64,000 nucleotides of DNA from Planotetraspora sp. A-T 1434 (lineage in GTDB: Bacteria > Actinomycetota > Actinomycetes > Streptosporangiales > Streptosporangiaceae): positions 150,791 through 214,790 of the forward strand of contig NZ_JAOEGB010000013.1 in the NCBI RefSeq assembly GCF_025420585.1, given 5' to 3'. Both the position numbers and the translations under genes were made by a program. Below are positions 44,594 through 52,560 of the stretch, piece by piece (positions within the stretch are counted from its first letter, which is position 1; the number at the start of each line of letters is the position of its first letter). The notes below the pieces were generated by a model. The model saw only the letters and a program-made list of their open reading frames with translations, did no database searches and was not told where the DNA came from.

Positions 44594-46228
44594 TCAGACC
44601 ACATCGACGAAGATCGGGTTCGCGTAGAACCAGAGGTCGTTCCACGGGGTCTCGTTGGGGCCCGTGTCGGCGGCCGGCTCCAGGCCGCCGGCCGCGCTGC
44701 GCTTGCCGTCGGTGCCGCGCAGCCGGAAGTAGAACGGCTCGCGGACGTCGCGGAACTTGTAGTGGAACTCCGCGACCCGGGCCCTGCCGTTCGGCGTGAA
44801 CGACTCCACGACTCGCACGTCCGGGGCGGTGAAGGTGTCGGGGTCCTTGGCAGGACCCGTGACCGCGCCCCGGATCAGGTCCAGGCGGGCCAGCCTGGGC
44901 ACGTCTTCGTTGGCGTTGGGGCGCCCGGCCAGGTCGACGGAGATGGTGACGGTGACGTCGTCGCCGCGCCGCACCGACAACCGGCCGCCGAGGGAGACCG
45001 GGGCGTTGCCGGGGGCGTGCGCGTCGACGTACAGGTCGTCGATGAGGCCGCCCATCGACACCCAGACACGGCCGGACTTGATGGCCTCCATGACGGCGCC
45101 GTAGCTGCGTGAGGCAGCTCCGACGACGGTCCGGCTGAACTGGCCGGGCCAGAAGTCGGCGTGCCGCCGCGGGACGCCGCTGTCGATCGGGTCCGGGTAT
45201 TTGCCGTGCAGGTCGTACCAGTCGCCGGGTCGCGCGGGCTCGACGATCGTGTCGTTGTTGTAGAAGTGGCCGTCGGAGTTGGTGGTGATCCACCAGCCCT
45301 TGCCCTCGGCGAGCATCGAGTCCCACATGCCGCCCAGGATGCCGGTCATCGAGTCGAAGCCGCCGTAGGTCGGGTAGTGCTTCTGCTGCCACCCGGGCCA
45401 GGAGTTCGCCTCCGGGGTGGTGTTGTAGTCACCGCGGGCCCGGGGCTCGTTCTGGGCGCCGGGCGCGCCCTCCATGCCCACCGCGATGTGCGGGGCCGCG
45501 TCGCGGTAGGCCCGGATCTCGCGCGGGGAGTATCGGCCGTGCCGCATCGGGTGGTTGATCAGGAAGAGCGCGGAGTTGGCCGAGCCCGTGCGCAGTGCGG
45601 TCTCGAGCCAGCCGAGCGCCTCCAGAGCCTTAGCCTCGTTCGCCGGGGAGCTCGCGCCGGTGTTGTTGACCCTCGAGTCGAAGAGCCGCTCGAACGCGCG
45701 CAACAGCTGGATCTCGTCGCGGGCGCCGTCGAAGAACAACGTGGCGTGCTCGCCGCTGGGGACGTTCCACTCCAGGCCCTGCCACAGCAGCAGTTCCGGA
45801 TGCCTGGCGCGGGACGCGACGACGTCGGCGTAGGTGGACTCGACCGCGAACTTCTCGTGCGCGGCGTGCCCGTGGTCGGTGATGACCAGCCAGTCCAGGC
45901 GGCCGTGCTTGATGGCGCCGGCGGCCTGCTGCTCAATGGTGTACATGCCGTCATAGCTGTACTGGGTGTGGGTGTGGTGGTCACCGGCGAGCCACTTGTA
46001 ACCGCGGGAGCCGCCGGTGGCGGCGGCCGCCGGACGCGCGGCGGTCACCCCGCCCAGGGCCGTCACGCCGACGGTGGCGGCGCCGAGCAGGCCGCTGTTC
46101 AGCAGAAAGCGGCGCCGGCTCATGTCGCCGGGGGACAGCTCACGCTCCGGCACCGACAGGTCCGCGAAGGCGGCCGTCCCTTCCGGCGCCTCATGGGAGT
46201 GACCGTGATGATCATGGTTGCGGCACAT
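44594..46228 (-). CDS. Tat-exported PHP-domain metallohydrolase
   Basis: 544 residues. A His-rich leader (CRNHDHHGHSHE) is followed by a Tat signal SRRRFLL (about 37-43) and hydrophobic stretch, then a PHP domain: GDHHTHTQYSYDG with HxH, LVITDHGHAAHEKF, LINHPMRHGRYSPRE and TTNSDGHF. A beta-domain follows. It is probably a metal-dependent phosphoesterase acting outside the cell. ATG 46228 has GGAAGGAAA upstream; the frame is open beyond it. The DeoR-type gene 120 bp upstream on the same strand is likely its regulator. The tatA gene at 35260 could support export. Confidence 0.85.
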   Translation of the reverse strand: MCRNHDHHGHSHEAPEGTAAFADLSVPERELSPGDMSRRRFLLNSGLLGAATVGVTALGGVTAARPAAAATGGSRGYKWLAGDHHTHTQYSYDGMYTIEQQAAGAIKHGRLDWLVITDHGHAAHEKFAVESTYADVVASRARHPELLLWQGLEWNVPSGEHATLFFDGARDEIQLLRAFERLFDSRVNNTGASSPANEAKALEALGWLETALRTGSANSALFLINHPMRHGRYSPREIRAYRDAAPHIAVGMEGAPGAQNEPRARGDYNTTPEANSWPGWQQKHYPTYGGFDSMTGILGGMWDSMLAEGKGWWITTNSDGHFYNNDTIVEPARPGDWYDLHGKYPDPIDSGVPRRHADFWPGQFSRTVVGAASRSYGAVMEAIKSGRVWVSMGGLIDDLYVDAHAPGNAPVSLGGRLSVRRGDDVTVTISVDLAGRPNANEDVPRLARLDLIRGAVTGPAKDPDTFTAPDVRVVESFTPNGRARVAEFHYKFRDVREPFYFRLRGTDGKRSAAGGLEPAADTGPNETPWNDLWFYANPIFVDVV

Positions 46229-46348
46229 GGGGATTTCCTTCCAGTAGTGCTTCATCCGGAGATGCATCCGGAGATGCTGGGCGCGCCGTTCTCGATGTGG
46301 CCCATGAGCCGGCGCACGAAAGGGGTCGTCGGGGCAGGTCACCGTCAC

Positions 46349-47101
46349 TCATGCTTCGATCACCGTGACCCCCTCGTCGCGGAACGCGCTGAGGGTGTTC
46401 GCATCGGCCCCGCCGTTGGTGACGAGGACGTCGAGGTCGGCGGCTCCGCAGACCCGAGCCATGCCGGTTCCGGGGAACTTGCCGATGTCCGCGATGAGCA
46501 CCACCTGGTTGCTCGCCGCGATCATCGCGCGTTTGATGGGAACCTCCACCACGGTGGTGTCCATGACATGCCCTCCGGGACGCACCCCGCTGGTGCTGAG
46601 GAACAGCCGGTCGGCACGGATCTGCCGGAGGTTGTCCTCGGTGAGGAAGCCGACGAGGGACCGGTAGTCGCGCCGCACCATGCCGCCGAGCAGGATCAGC
46701 TGGATGTCCTCGCTGTCCTGCAGCTCCTGCGCCACCGCGAGCGAACTGGTCACGACGGTGAGGCACCGCCCGCGCAGCGCTCTGGCCACCCGGGCGGCGG
46801 TGGTGCCGATGTCCAGCAGGACGGTCTCGCCGTCCCTGACGAGGCCTGCACAGGTTTGCGCGATCTTGTCCTTCTCCTCGGCATGGACGGCCGCCACGTC
46901 GACGAAGGGGTCGTCCTTGTCGTCGATAGACATCGCTCCGCCGTACACGCGGCGCAACTGCCCAGCCTGATCGAGTTGCAGCAGGTCACGGCGGATCGTG
47001 GCGGTACTCGTGCCGAGGCGGTCGGCGAGCGCCTCCACTGTGGTCGAACCCTCGGCGCGCAGAATCCGCACGATGAGTTCGTGCCGGCTGTCCCTGAGCA
47101 T
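46349..47101 (-). CDS. DeoR-family transcriptional regulator
   Basis: 250 residues. The helix-turn-helix is VEALADRLGTSTATIRRDLL (about 22-41), then the DeoRC sensor domain with LLDIGTTAARVARALRG, VVTSSLAVAQEL, LGGMVRR and LFLSTSGV, ending at a phosphosugar-binding type fold. It probably represses the PHP hydrolase gene downstream and itself in response to a sugar phosphate. An A+T-rich sequence with CTGCAAACTCTTGCAC at about 47158-47173 upstream is a candidate operator. Confidence 0.87.
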   Translation of the reverse strand: MLRDSRHELIVRILRAEGSTTVEALADRLGTSTATIRRDLLQLDQAGQLRRVYGGAMSIDDKDDPFVDVAAVHAEEKDKIAQTCAGLVRDGETVLLDIGTTAARVARALRGRCLTVVTSSLAVAQELQDSEDIQLILLGGMVRRDYRSLVGFLTEDNLRQIRADRLFLSTSGVRPGGHVMDTTVVEVPIKRAMIAASNQVVLIADIGKFPGTGMARVCGAADLDVLVTNGGADANTLSAFRDEGVTVIEA

Positions 47102-47690
47102 GCACGGACACTAGCGCGCGCGATCGCTCATGTGAATAGATCGAGTAGAGCTTATTTCTGCAAACTCTTGCACACATCGTCAAGGATGTGGCCCGTCGAG
47201 GAGCACGCCCAGGCGGAGCACCTGCTCAAGCTGGAGGCGTCCGCGTGCGACCGGCACGGCCGGCTGCCCTGAGCTGTGAGCCCCAGTTCCGGCCGTCAGC
47301 CCGGGCCGGGGCGCCTTCGCGCCCAGGAGCACCGGGCCAGGTGAGGTACTTGCCGTAGGAGAACAACGAGGCTGGGATCGGTAAGGCTGCCAGGACGGCG
47401 ATCTCCACCGCGACCAAGGAGTACGGCACGCTGCCGAAGGCGCTCAGCGCGCCCAACAAGAGAGCGGAAGTTTGGGGGCACGTACTCGTATCAGCCCGAC
47501 ATGCAGACGAAGGAGGATCCCTATCGCCATTCGCTCTGGTTTACGAATAGAGAGTTCTCAAGAGCCCCAATTGCCATTAACTACCGGCCACATATCACAA
47601 GTCTTATCCATACACCCACCAGGAGAATCAGTGCCGTTCGGCAGATGATTTAGCATCGGCTATTGGAAGTGGGCCAGAACGTCCGTTTCC
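47102..47690. other. Gene-poor region before helicase-PLD gene
   Basis: 589 bp. The plus strand shows two short coding-like scraps, VEEHAQAEHLLKLEASACDR ending at 47272 and GIGKAARTAISTATKEYGTL near 47375, with no starts. From about 47520 the sequence is distinctly A+T-rich (for example AATTGCCATTAACTACCGGC), a likely promoter zone. Nothing else is recognised. Confidence 0.45.
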
Positions 47691-50600
47691 GTGACGTCCC
47701 ATGTCGCTGCTGCGGAGGGCTGCTTGGACTGGCGCGATGAGGTGGCCACGGCACTGAGCGAGTGGATCGGGTCGCGGGCAGGGAGTGGGCGGAGGGAAGG
47801 CTGGCAGCGCATCGGTGCGGCGCGGGCCACCGCCGAACCCGGCGTCTTTGTGGTCGATATTCGGGGATTCGACTTCAACCCCGACCTACTCGACAAATTA
47901 CGCCTGTCGGGTGCCGAGAACGACACCATACGCAACGGCTTCCCGGTGATGGACGCGGTGGTGGAAGGACAGTTACTGCGGGTGCGTGTGGCTGAGTTCG
48001 CCGATCCAGCCGACCCCCATGTCTGGCGCCGGCGGGAGTCGCCCACGTTCCTGCTCACGTCGCTGCGGGACGGCATCGCCAATCTCACCGACGCGGGGCT
48101 GGCGAACCTGCTGGCCCGCGGCGAGATCGGCGGTAATCAGGCGGCGGTTTCGGCTCCCCCCGGGCTTCTCCCGGCACAGGCGCAGGCGTACCGAGCCTGT
48201 CTCGGCACCGGAGTCTGGCTCGTGTGGGGACCTCCGGGGACGGGAAAGACGCGGCTGCTCCAAGCCGCGCTCGAAGATCTCATGGCAGCCGGCAAGCGAA
48301 TCTTGCTGGTCTCGGCGACCAATATCGCCGTCGACAACGCGCTGCGCGGCGTCCTCAAGAAGCGCCGCCACCAACCCGGGCAGATCGTACGGGTAGGACC
48401 GCCTCAGCTACGGGAGGTCGCCGAAGACCACCACGCCTCCTTGCCACTGCTGGTGCGAGCGCGACTCACCGAACTGGAGAAAGAGCGCGGGGCCGTGGCG
48501 GCGACGCTGCTGGAGATGCGCCGGGACGAAGAGCGGCTGCGCCATCTGGAGGCCCGTCTGGTGCGCTTCGACGTTACGGCCTACCAAAGGGCTAGGGCCC
48601 GCCTGCGTACGCTCGGCCGCGACGTGGCGTCCTTGACACGAGCCCGGCGGGACTGTGAGCAGGCTGTCGAGGCCGGCGCCATGGCGGTCGCCCACGCGCA
48701 GCGGTGGTCGGATGCGGCCGAGGCGGCGGTGACCGAGGCGTTGCCGTACAAGCAGCGGTGGCGGCAGGTCGAGGTGCAACGCGGGAAGGGGGCGCAGGTC
48801 GAGGAGGCCGCCACGCAGGCAGAAGCCGACGCGCTCCTGGCGGAGGGCGCCTGCACGCGTATTGAGCGGGAACGGAAGGAGCTGAGGCGGCCGTCGGGGA
48901 AGGTCAGGTGGTGGGACCGGCGCAAACTGGCGGAGATCGAGGAACGGCTTGCCGACGCGCGGGCCGTTCTCGACGAACGCCGGTCGCATGCCGCGGCCGC
49001 ACGCGCCACTGCTGAGAGGTTCCGTCGGGACACGGAGAGGGCGATCGCGGACTTCGTCCGCGACATCCCGCTCAGCCCCGACGAGATCCGGCAGCGGGAG
49101 GACGCCGCCCGCCGGGAGGCAGACCGGTTGAGCGACCTTCAGGCGCAGCAGCTGAAGATATTGGAGCGACTCGAGAGCGTACGGCGTGACGAGGCCGCAT
49201 CCCAGGCCGCTCAAGAACTGGTCGCGGAGTCAGACCGGCATGAGTGGCCGGCGCAGCATGCCGAGGCCGAGGAACTACGCAGACTTGCGGTTCAGAACGA
49301 GACACGCCGCGCTGCTCTGGAGAAACGGCACGGTGAGCTGCAGGAGCAGTACGAGAGGCTGGCCCGTGACGCCGAGGGCGAGATAGTCAGTGCTGCCAGC
49401 CTGGTGGCCACCACACTGGCCCGGTCCCGCACCAACAAGGCCGTGTGCAAGGCTTCCTACGACGTGGTGCTGATCGACGAGGTGGGCGCGGCGGCTCTGC
49501 CTGAGGTGCTTCTGGCCACGGCCAACGCCGCGCAGTGCGCAGTGCTCCTGGGGGACTTCCTGCAGCTCGGGCCTGTGCTTCCCAAGGAGATCAAGGAAAG
49601 CGCTCGGCCGGATGTCCAGCGCTGGCTGGTGCCCGATGTCTTCGAGCACTGCGGCATCACATCACCGGAGACCGCCAGCGGCCACCCCGGTTGCCTGGTG
49701 ATGGACACGCAGCACCGGTTCGGCCCGCATGTCATGGACCTGGCGAACCGCCTCGCGTACGGGGGAGTTCTCAAGGCGGGAAGCGGGGTACGCGCCCGTC
49801 CCGAAGACGACCCGGAGATTGTCTTCGTCAACACGGACGGCCTTCACGAACTGGCCGAAGTCCGCCGCATGGATGGCGGCGGTGGATGGTGGCCCGCCGG
49901 CCTGCTGCTTGCCCGCGCGCTTCTTGACCTCCATCAGGATGACGGCGAAACCACCGGGGTCGTCACCCCTTACAGAGCGCAGGCAGAGGCCACCTTGGAG
50001 GCCCTGCGTGACGTCGAGCAGACCGGGCGGCCGCTGGCCGAGGTAGGCACGGCCCACCGCTTCCAGGGCCGGGAGTTCGGCGTGGTCGTTTTTGACACAG
50101 TGGAAGGGCAGGACGGCCCGGGTATGTGGATGGCTCAGGCGTCCCTGCTGCCCGGCGCTGGGCGGTCGAGCCGTGAAGGCCTGCGCCTGTTCAACGTGGC
50201 CGTCACCCGGGTGCAGACCCGTCTCTACATCATCGGCAGCCGCCATCGCCTCGCAAGCGCCCGTGCTGGGACCGCGCTCGGCCACGTCGCCGACCTGCGC
50301 CGCGAAAGGAAGCTTCGATTTCTGGAGGCGACCGATCTGATCGCACCTCCTGCGGAGGCAGCCGCGAATCTGGGCCCCGTCGGCGCCCGACTGGCCGACG
50401 TTCTCTCCCGGCACGTCGAAATCACGGCCGTCGACGACGAGCGATCCTTCTACGAGACCTTCAAAAGCCGCCTCGACGAGGCGCGGGCCTCCATCTGGCT
50501 CTGGTCTCCCTGGGTGGCCAAGCGCGTACGGAGCATCCTCCCCGCGCTGCGCGATGCCGTGGCACGAGGGGTTCGCGTCACAGTCTTCGTCAGGGACCCC

Positions 50601-51002
50601 AGCGACACCCTCCAGCAGAAGGAGAGCTTCGCCGACTGCCTCGCAGATCTGCGCGCGATCGTCCCCACGGTCGTCGAGGTCAATGACATGCATCAGAAAA
50701 TCGTCGTCATCGACGAACGAACGGTCATGCTGGGCAGCCTCAACACGCTCTCCCAGAGCCGAACGCGTGAGGTGATGCTGACCCTGCGCGGTGGCTATTT
50801 CGCTCGCAAGATACTCGACCACGAGCACGCCCAGGATTTCAGCCGACCACAAAACTGCGGTGCGTGCCACCAATTCCAGGTCGACCTGAGGCGTCGCAAG
50901 AACGGCACCTGGTACTGGCGCTGTTACAACAAGGATTGCCCGGGCCGTTCGGGCAATCGCGCGTGGACGGCCGATGTGCGCTTTCGCACGCACAAGCCCT
51001 GA
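47691..51002 (+). CDS. SF1 helicase-PLD nuclease-zinc ribbon fusion, single-gene defence candidate
   Basis: 1103 residues. An N-terminal region (1-160) leads to a UPF1/DNA2-like helicase: Walker A GPPGTGKT (180-187), a long charged coiled-coil insert (about 240-560), Walker B VVLIDEVGAAALPE (about 592-605), TQHRFGPHVMDLANRLAY, AHRFQGREF and NVAVTRVQTRLYIIG. A PLD domain follows with one complete HKD motif MHQKIVVIDERTVMLGSLN (about 1000-1018). The C-terminus is a zinc ribbon, CGACHQF...CYNKDC. COG1112-type helicase fused to PLD in one protein is the architecture of type II Mokosh antiphage systems (MkoC). GTG 47691 has no clear ribosome site. It would degrade or remodel foreign nucleic acid; this is inference. 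Confidence 0.82.
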   Translation: MTSHVAAAEGCLDWRDEVATALSEWIGSRAGSGRREGWQRIGAARATAEPGVFVVDIRGFDFNPDLLDKLRLSGAENDTIRNGFPVMDAVVEGQLLRVRVAEFADPADPHVWRRRESPTFLLTSLRDGIANLTDAGLANLLARGEIGGNQAAVSAPPGLLPAQAQAYRACLGTGVWLVWGPPGTGKTRLLQAALEDLMAAGKRILLVSATNIAVDNALRGVLKKRRHQPGQIVRVGPPQLREVAEDHHASLPLLVRARLTELEKERGAVAATLLEMRRDEERLRHLEARLVRFDVTAYQRARARLRTLGRDVASLTRARRDCEQAVEAGAMAVAHAQRWSDAAEAAVTEALPYKQRWRQVEVQRGKGAQVEEAATQAEADALLAEGACTRIERERKELRRPSGKVRWWDRRKLAEIEERLADARAVLDERRSHAAAARATAERFRRDTERAIADFVRDIPLSPDEIRQREDAARREADRLSDLQAQQLKILERLESVRRDEAASQAAQELVAESDRHEWPAQHAEAEELRRLAVQNETRRAALEKRHGELQEQYERLARDAEGEIVSAASLVATTLARSRTNKAVCKASYDVVLIDEVGAAALPEVLLATANAAQCAVLLGDFLQLGPVLPKEIKESARPDVQRWLVPDVFEHCGITSPETASGHPGCLVMDTQHRFGPHVMDLANRLAYGGVLKAGSGVRARPEDDPEIVFVNTDGLHELAEVRRMDGGGGWWPAGLLLARALLDLHQDDGETTGVVTPYRAQAEATLEALRDVEQTGRPLAEVGTAHRFQGREFGVVVFDTVEGQDGPGMWMAQASLLPGAGRSSREGLRLFNVAVTRVQTRLYIIGSRHRLASARAGTALGHVADLRRERKLRFLEATDLIAPPAEAAANLGPVGARLADVLSRHVEITAVDDERSFYETFKSRLDEARASIWLWSPWVAKRVRSILPALRDAVARGVRVTVFVRDPSDTLQQKESFADCLADLRAIVPTVVEVNDMHQKIVVIDERTVMLGSLNTLSQSRTREVMLTLRGGYFARKILDHEHAQDFSRPQNCGACHQFQVDLRRRKNGTWYWRCYNKDCPGRSGNRAWTADVRFRTHKP

Positions 51003-51034
51003 GCAGCGTTGCTGACATCCTCGAAGAGTTGCAC

Positions 51035-51190
51035 TCAAGCGAGTTCGGACTTGGCCTTCGGTAGCAGCCCGTACTCCCAGCGGGGATCGTTCCGACAGTA
51101 TTTGAACTCGATGAACGCAGGCGGGGCGGCATCGGCCACCAGATCGATGCGTGAGCCCTTGAGGACGGGGTGGGGCCATTCGACCCGGAG
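51035..51190 (-). pseudogene. Chimeric scrap: nuclease-like piece joined to N6-methylase piece
   Basis: One minus-strand frame reads LRVEWPHPVLKGSRIDLV, ADAAPPAFIEFKYCR, then NDPRWEYGLLPKAKSELA and stops. The first part has the D...E-x-K arrangement of PD-(D/E)XK nucleases (IDLV...IEFK). The second closely matches NDPRWQYGLPPRGESELA of the methylase at 2504-4366 and breaks off there. No start is seen. It looks like a recombination junction between two defence-type genes. Confidence 0.5.
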
Positions 51191-51224
51191 TAAAAGGCCC
51201 GGACGGCGATGGCCGCCGCCGCTG

Positions 51225-51752
51225 TCAGGGGGTGTAGATCTCCTGGAACTTTACGATCTTTCCCTGGTACACCGTGATCAGGGCCGGGCGCTTGTCCGCC
51301 AGGCGGGAGATGAGGACCTTACGGGAGCAGCGCTTCGTGCCGAGGCTCTTGTTGTCGGCGGTCACGTCCGTGCCCTTGCAGCCGGTGGCGCTGTAGAACG
51401 CGACCTTCGCCGAGATGGGCGAGGCGTACGCGGTGACGTCACCCTCCGGCGGGCCGGCGAAATGCCCCTCCGTGTTGCCGGTCTTGTCCTTCACCCACTT
51501 GATGGGCGTGTACTCGGCCACCCCGCCGCTGTAATGGGTGACCCAGCCACGCAGGATGCCGTCGTGCCGCGGGCTGATCCCCTTGGTGAAGTCGTGCTTC
51601 GGGTCGGTCTGGAAGGACGTCCCGAAGACCTTGGGCTGCTTGAACTTCGGCATGGCGGCCGCGGGCGACGCTCCGGCGGCGAGCGTCGCGGCAACGGCCG
51701 TGGCGGAGAGAACGGCGGTGAGGGATGCGGTGAGGGATGTCGAGAGCTTCAC
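51225..51752 (-). CDS. Secreted protein of unknown function
   Basis: 175 residues from GTG 51752. A signal peptide ends AGASPAAAMPKF at about residue 33; the mature part is soluble with FQTDPKHDFTKGISPRHDGI, LRGWVTHYSGGVAEYTPIK, two cysteines (ATGCKGTDVT and TKRCSRKV) and a closing VYQGKIVKFQEIYTP. The frame is open up to 51797, so a start there is possible. No domain is recognised. Confidence 0.65.
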   Translation of the reverse strand: MKLSTSLTASLTAVLSATAVAATLAAGASPAAAMPKFKQPKVFGTSFQTDPKHDFTKGISPRHDGILRGWVTHYSGGVAEYTPIKWVKDKTGNTEGHFAGPPEGDVTAYASPISAKVAFYSATGCKGTDVTADNKSLGTKRCSRKVLISRLADKRPALITVYQGKIVKFQEIYTP

Positions 51753-51927
51753 ACCCGTATATGAGTGCCGGACTCGGCATTTGGTTGGCCGCCTCACGTG
51801 TGATCGTGCTCACCACCGGAGGACCCCGCGCACTCTTCGGCGCGCACCCGCCCGGCTGCGGCTGAGCGTACCCCGGCCTCCGCGCGGCGATCAGTACGCA
51901 GGGTGTAAGTGCTGGATACTGAGCGTC

Positions 51928-52536
51928 ATGCGCGTCGACTTCGATCCCGAGGCCATGGGCGGGGCCGCCTTCTACAGGTTCCTGACCTCAGTCGTCGTCC
52001 CTCGTCCGATCGCGTGGATCTCCACCGTCACGCCGGACGGATCCATCGAGAACCTCGCCCCCCACTCCTTCTTCAGCATCGCCAGCACCGATCCGCCGAT
52101 CGTGCAGTTCACCTCGATCGGCCGTAAGGACTCCCTGCGCAATGTCGAGGACACCGGCGAGTTCGTCGTGAACTTCTCCTCCGAACCGCTGCTGAACCTG
52201 ATCAACGCCACCGCGACCGATTTCCCGCGGACCGTCAGCGAATTCGACTTCGCGGGGATCGAGCGCGAGGCCAGCCGGCACGTCCGGCCTCCGAGGGTCG
52301 CCGCGTCCCCTGTCGTCATGGAGTGCCGTTCGCACACCACTCTCCGTATGGGCAACTCCACCCTCGTCTTCGGACGAGTGTTTCTCGCCGCGGTGCGTGA
52401 GGAGTACATCGTCGAGAGCCGGCCCAACGCCGAACTTCTGCGCCCGCTCACCAAGCTCGGCGCCGACGAATGGGGCACCCTCGGCGCCATCCTGCACCTG
52501 AGCCGCATCCCCTACGAGGAGCCGCAGGCCGAATAG
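51928..52536 (+). CDS. Flavin reductase-like (split-barrel FMN-binding) protein
   Basis: 202 residues, cytosolic. PRPIAWISTVTPDGSIENLA, PHSFFSIASTDPPIVQFTSI and a later EFVVNFSSEPLLNLINATA are typical of the FMN-binding flavin reductase-like family (PF01613). Homologues reduce flavin for a partner oxygenase or bind FMN. Start ATG 51928 gives the usual short N-terminus. It stands alone; the neighbour on the right is convergent. Confidence 0.85.
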   Translation: MRVDFDPEAMGGAAFYRFLTSVVVPRPIAWISTVTPDGSIENLAPHSFFSIASTDPPIVQFTSIGRKDSLRNVEDTGEFVVNFSSEPLLNLINATATDFPRTVSEFDFAGIEREASRHVRPPRVAASPVVMECRSHTTLRMGNSTLVFGRVFLAAVREEYIVESRPNAELLRPLTKLGADEWGTLGAILHLSRIPYEEPQAE

Positions 52537-52560
52537 CGTCGGACCGGACCACCGTTACCA

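Noticed and set aside
45161..47272. A 703-codon plus-strand frame opposite the PHP and DeoR genes
   Set aside because: Composition is that of an antisense frame (Val/Gly/Arg-rich, no motifs), and both minus-strand genes have complete family signatures.
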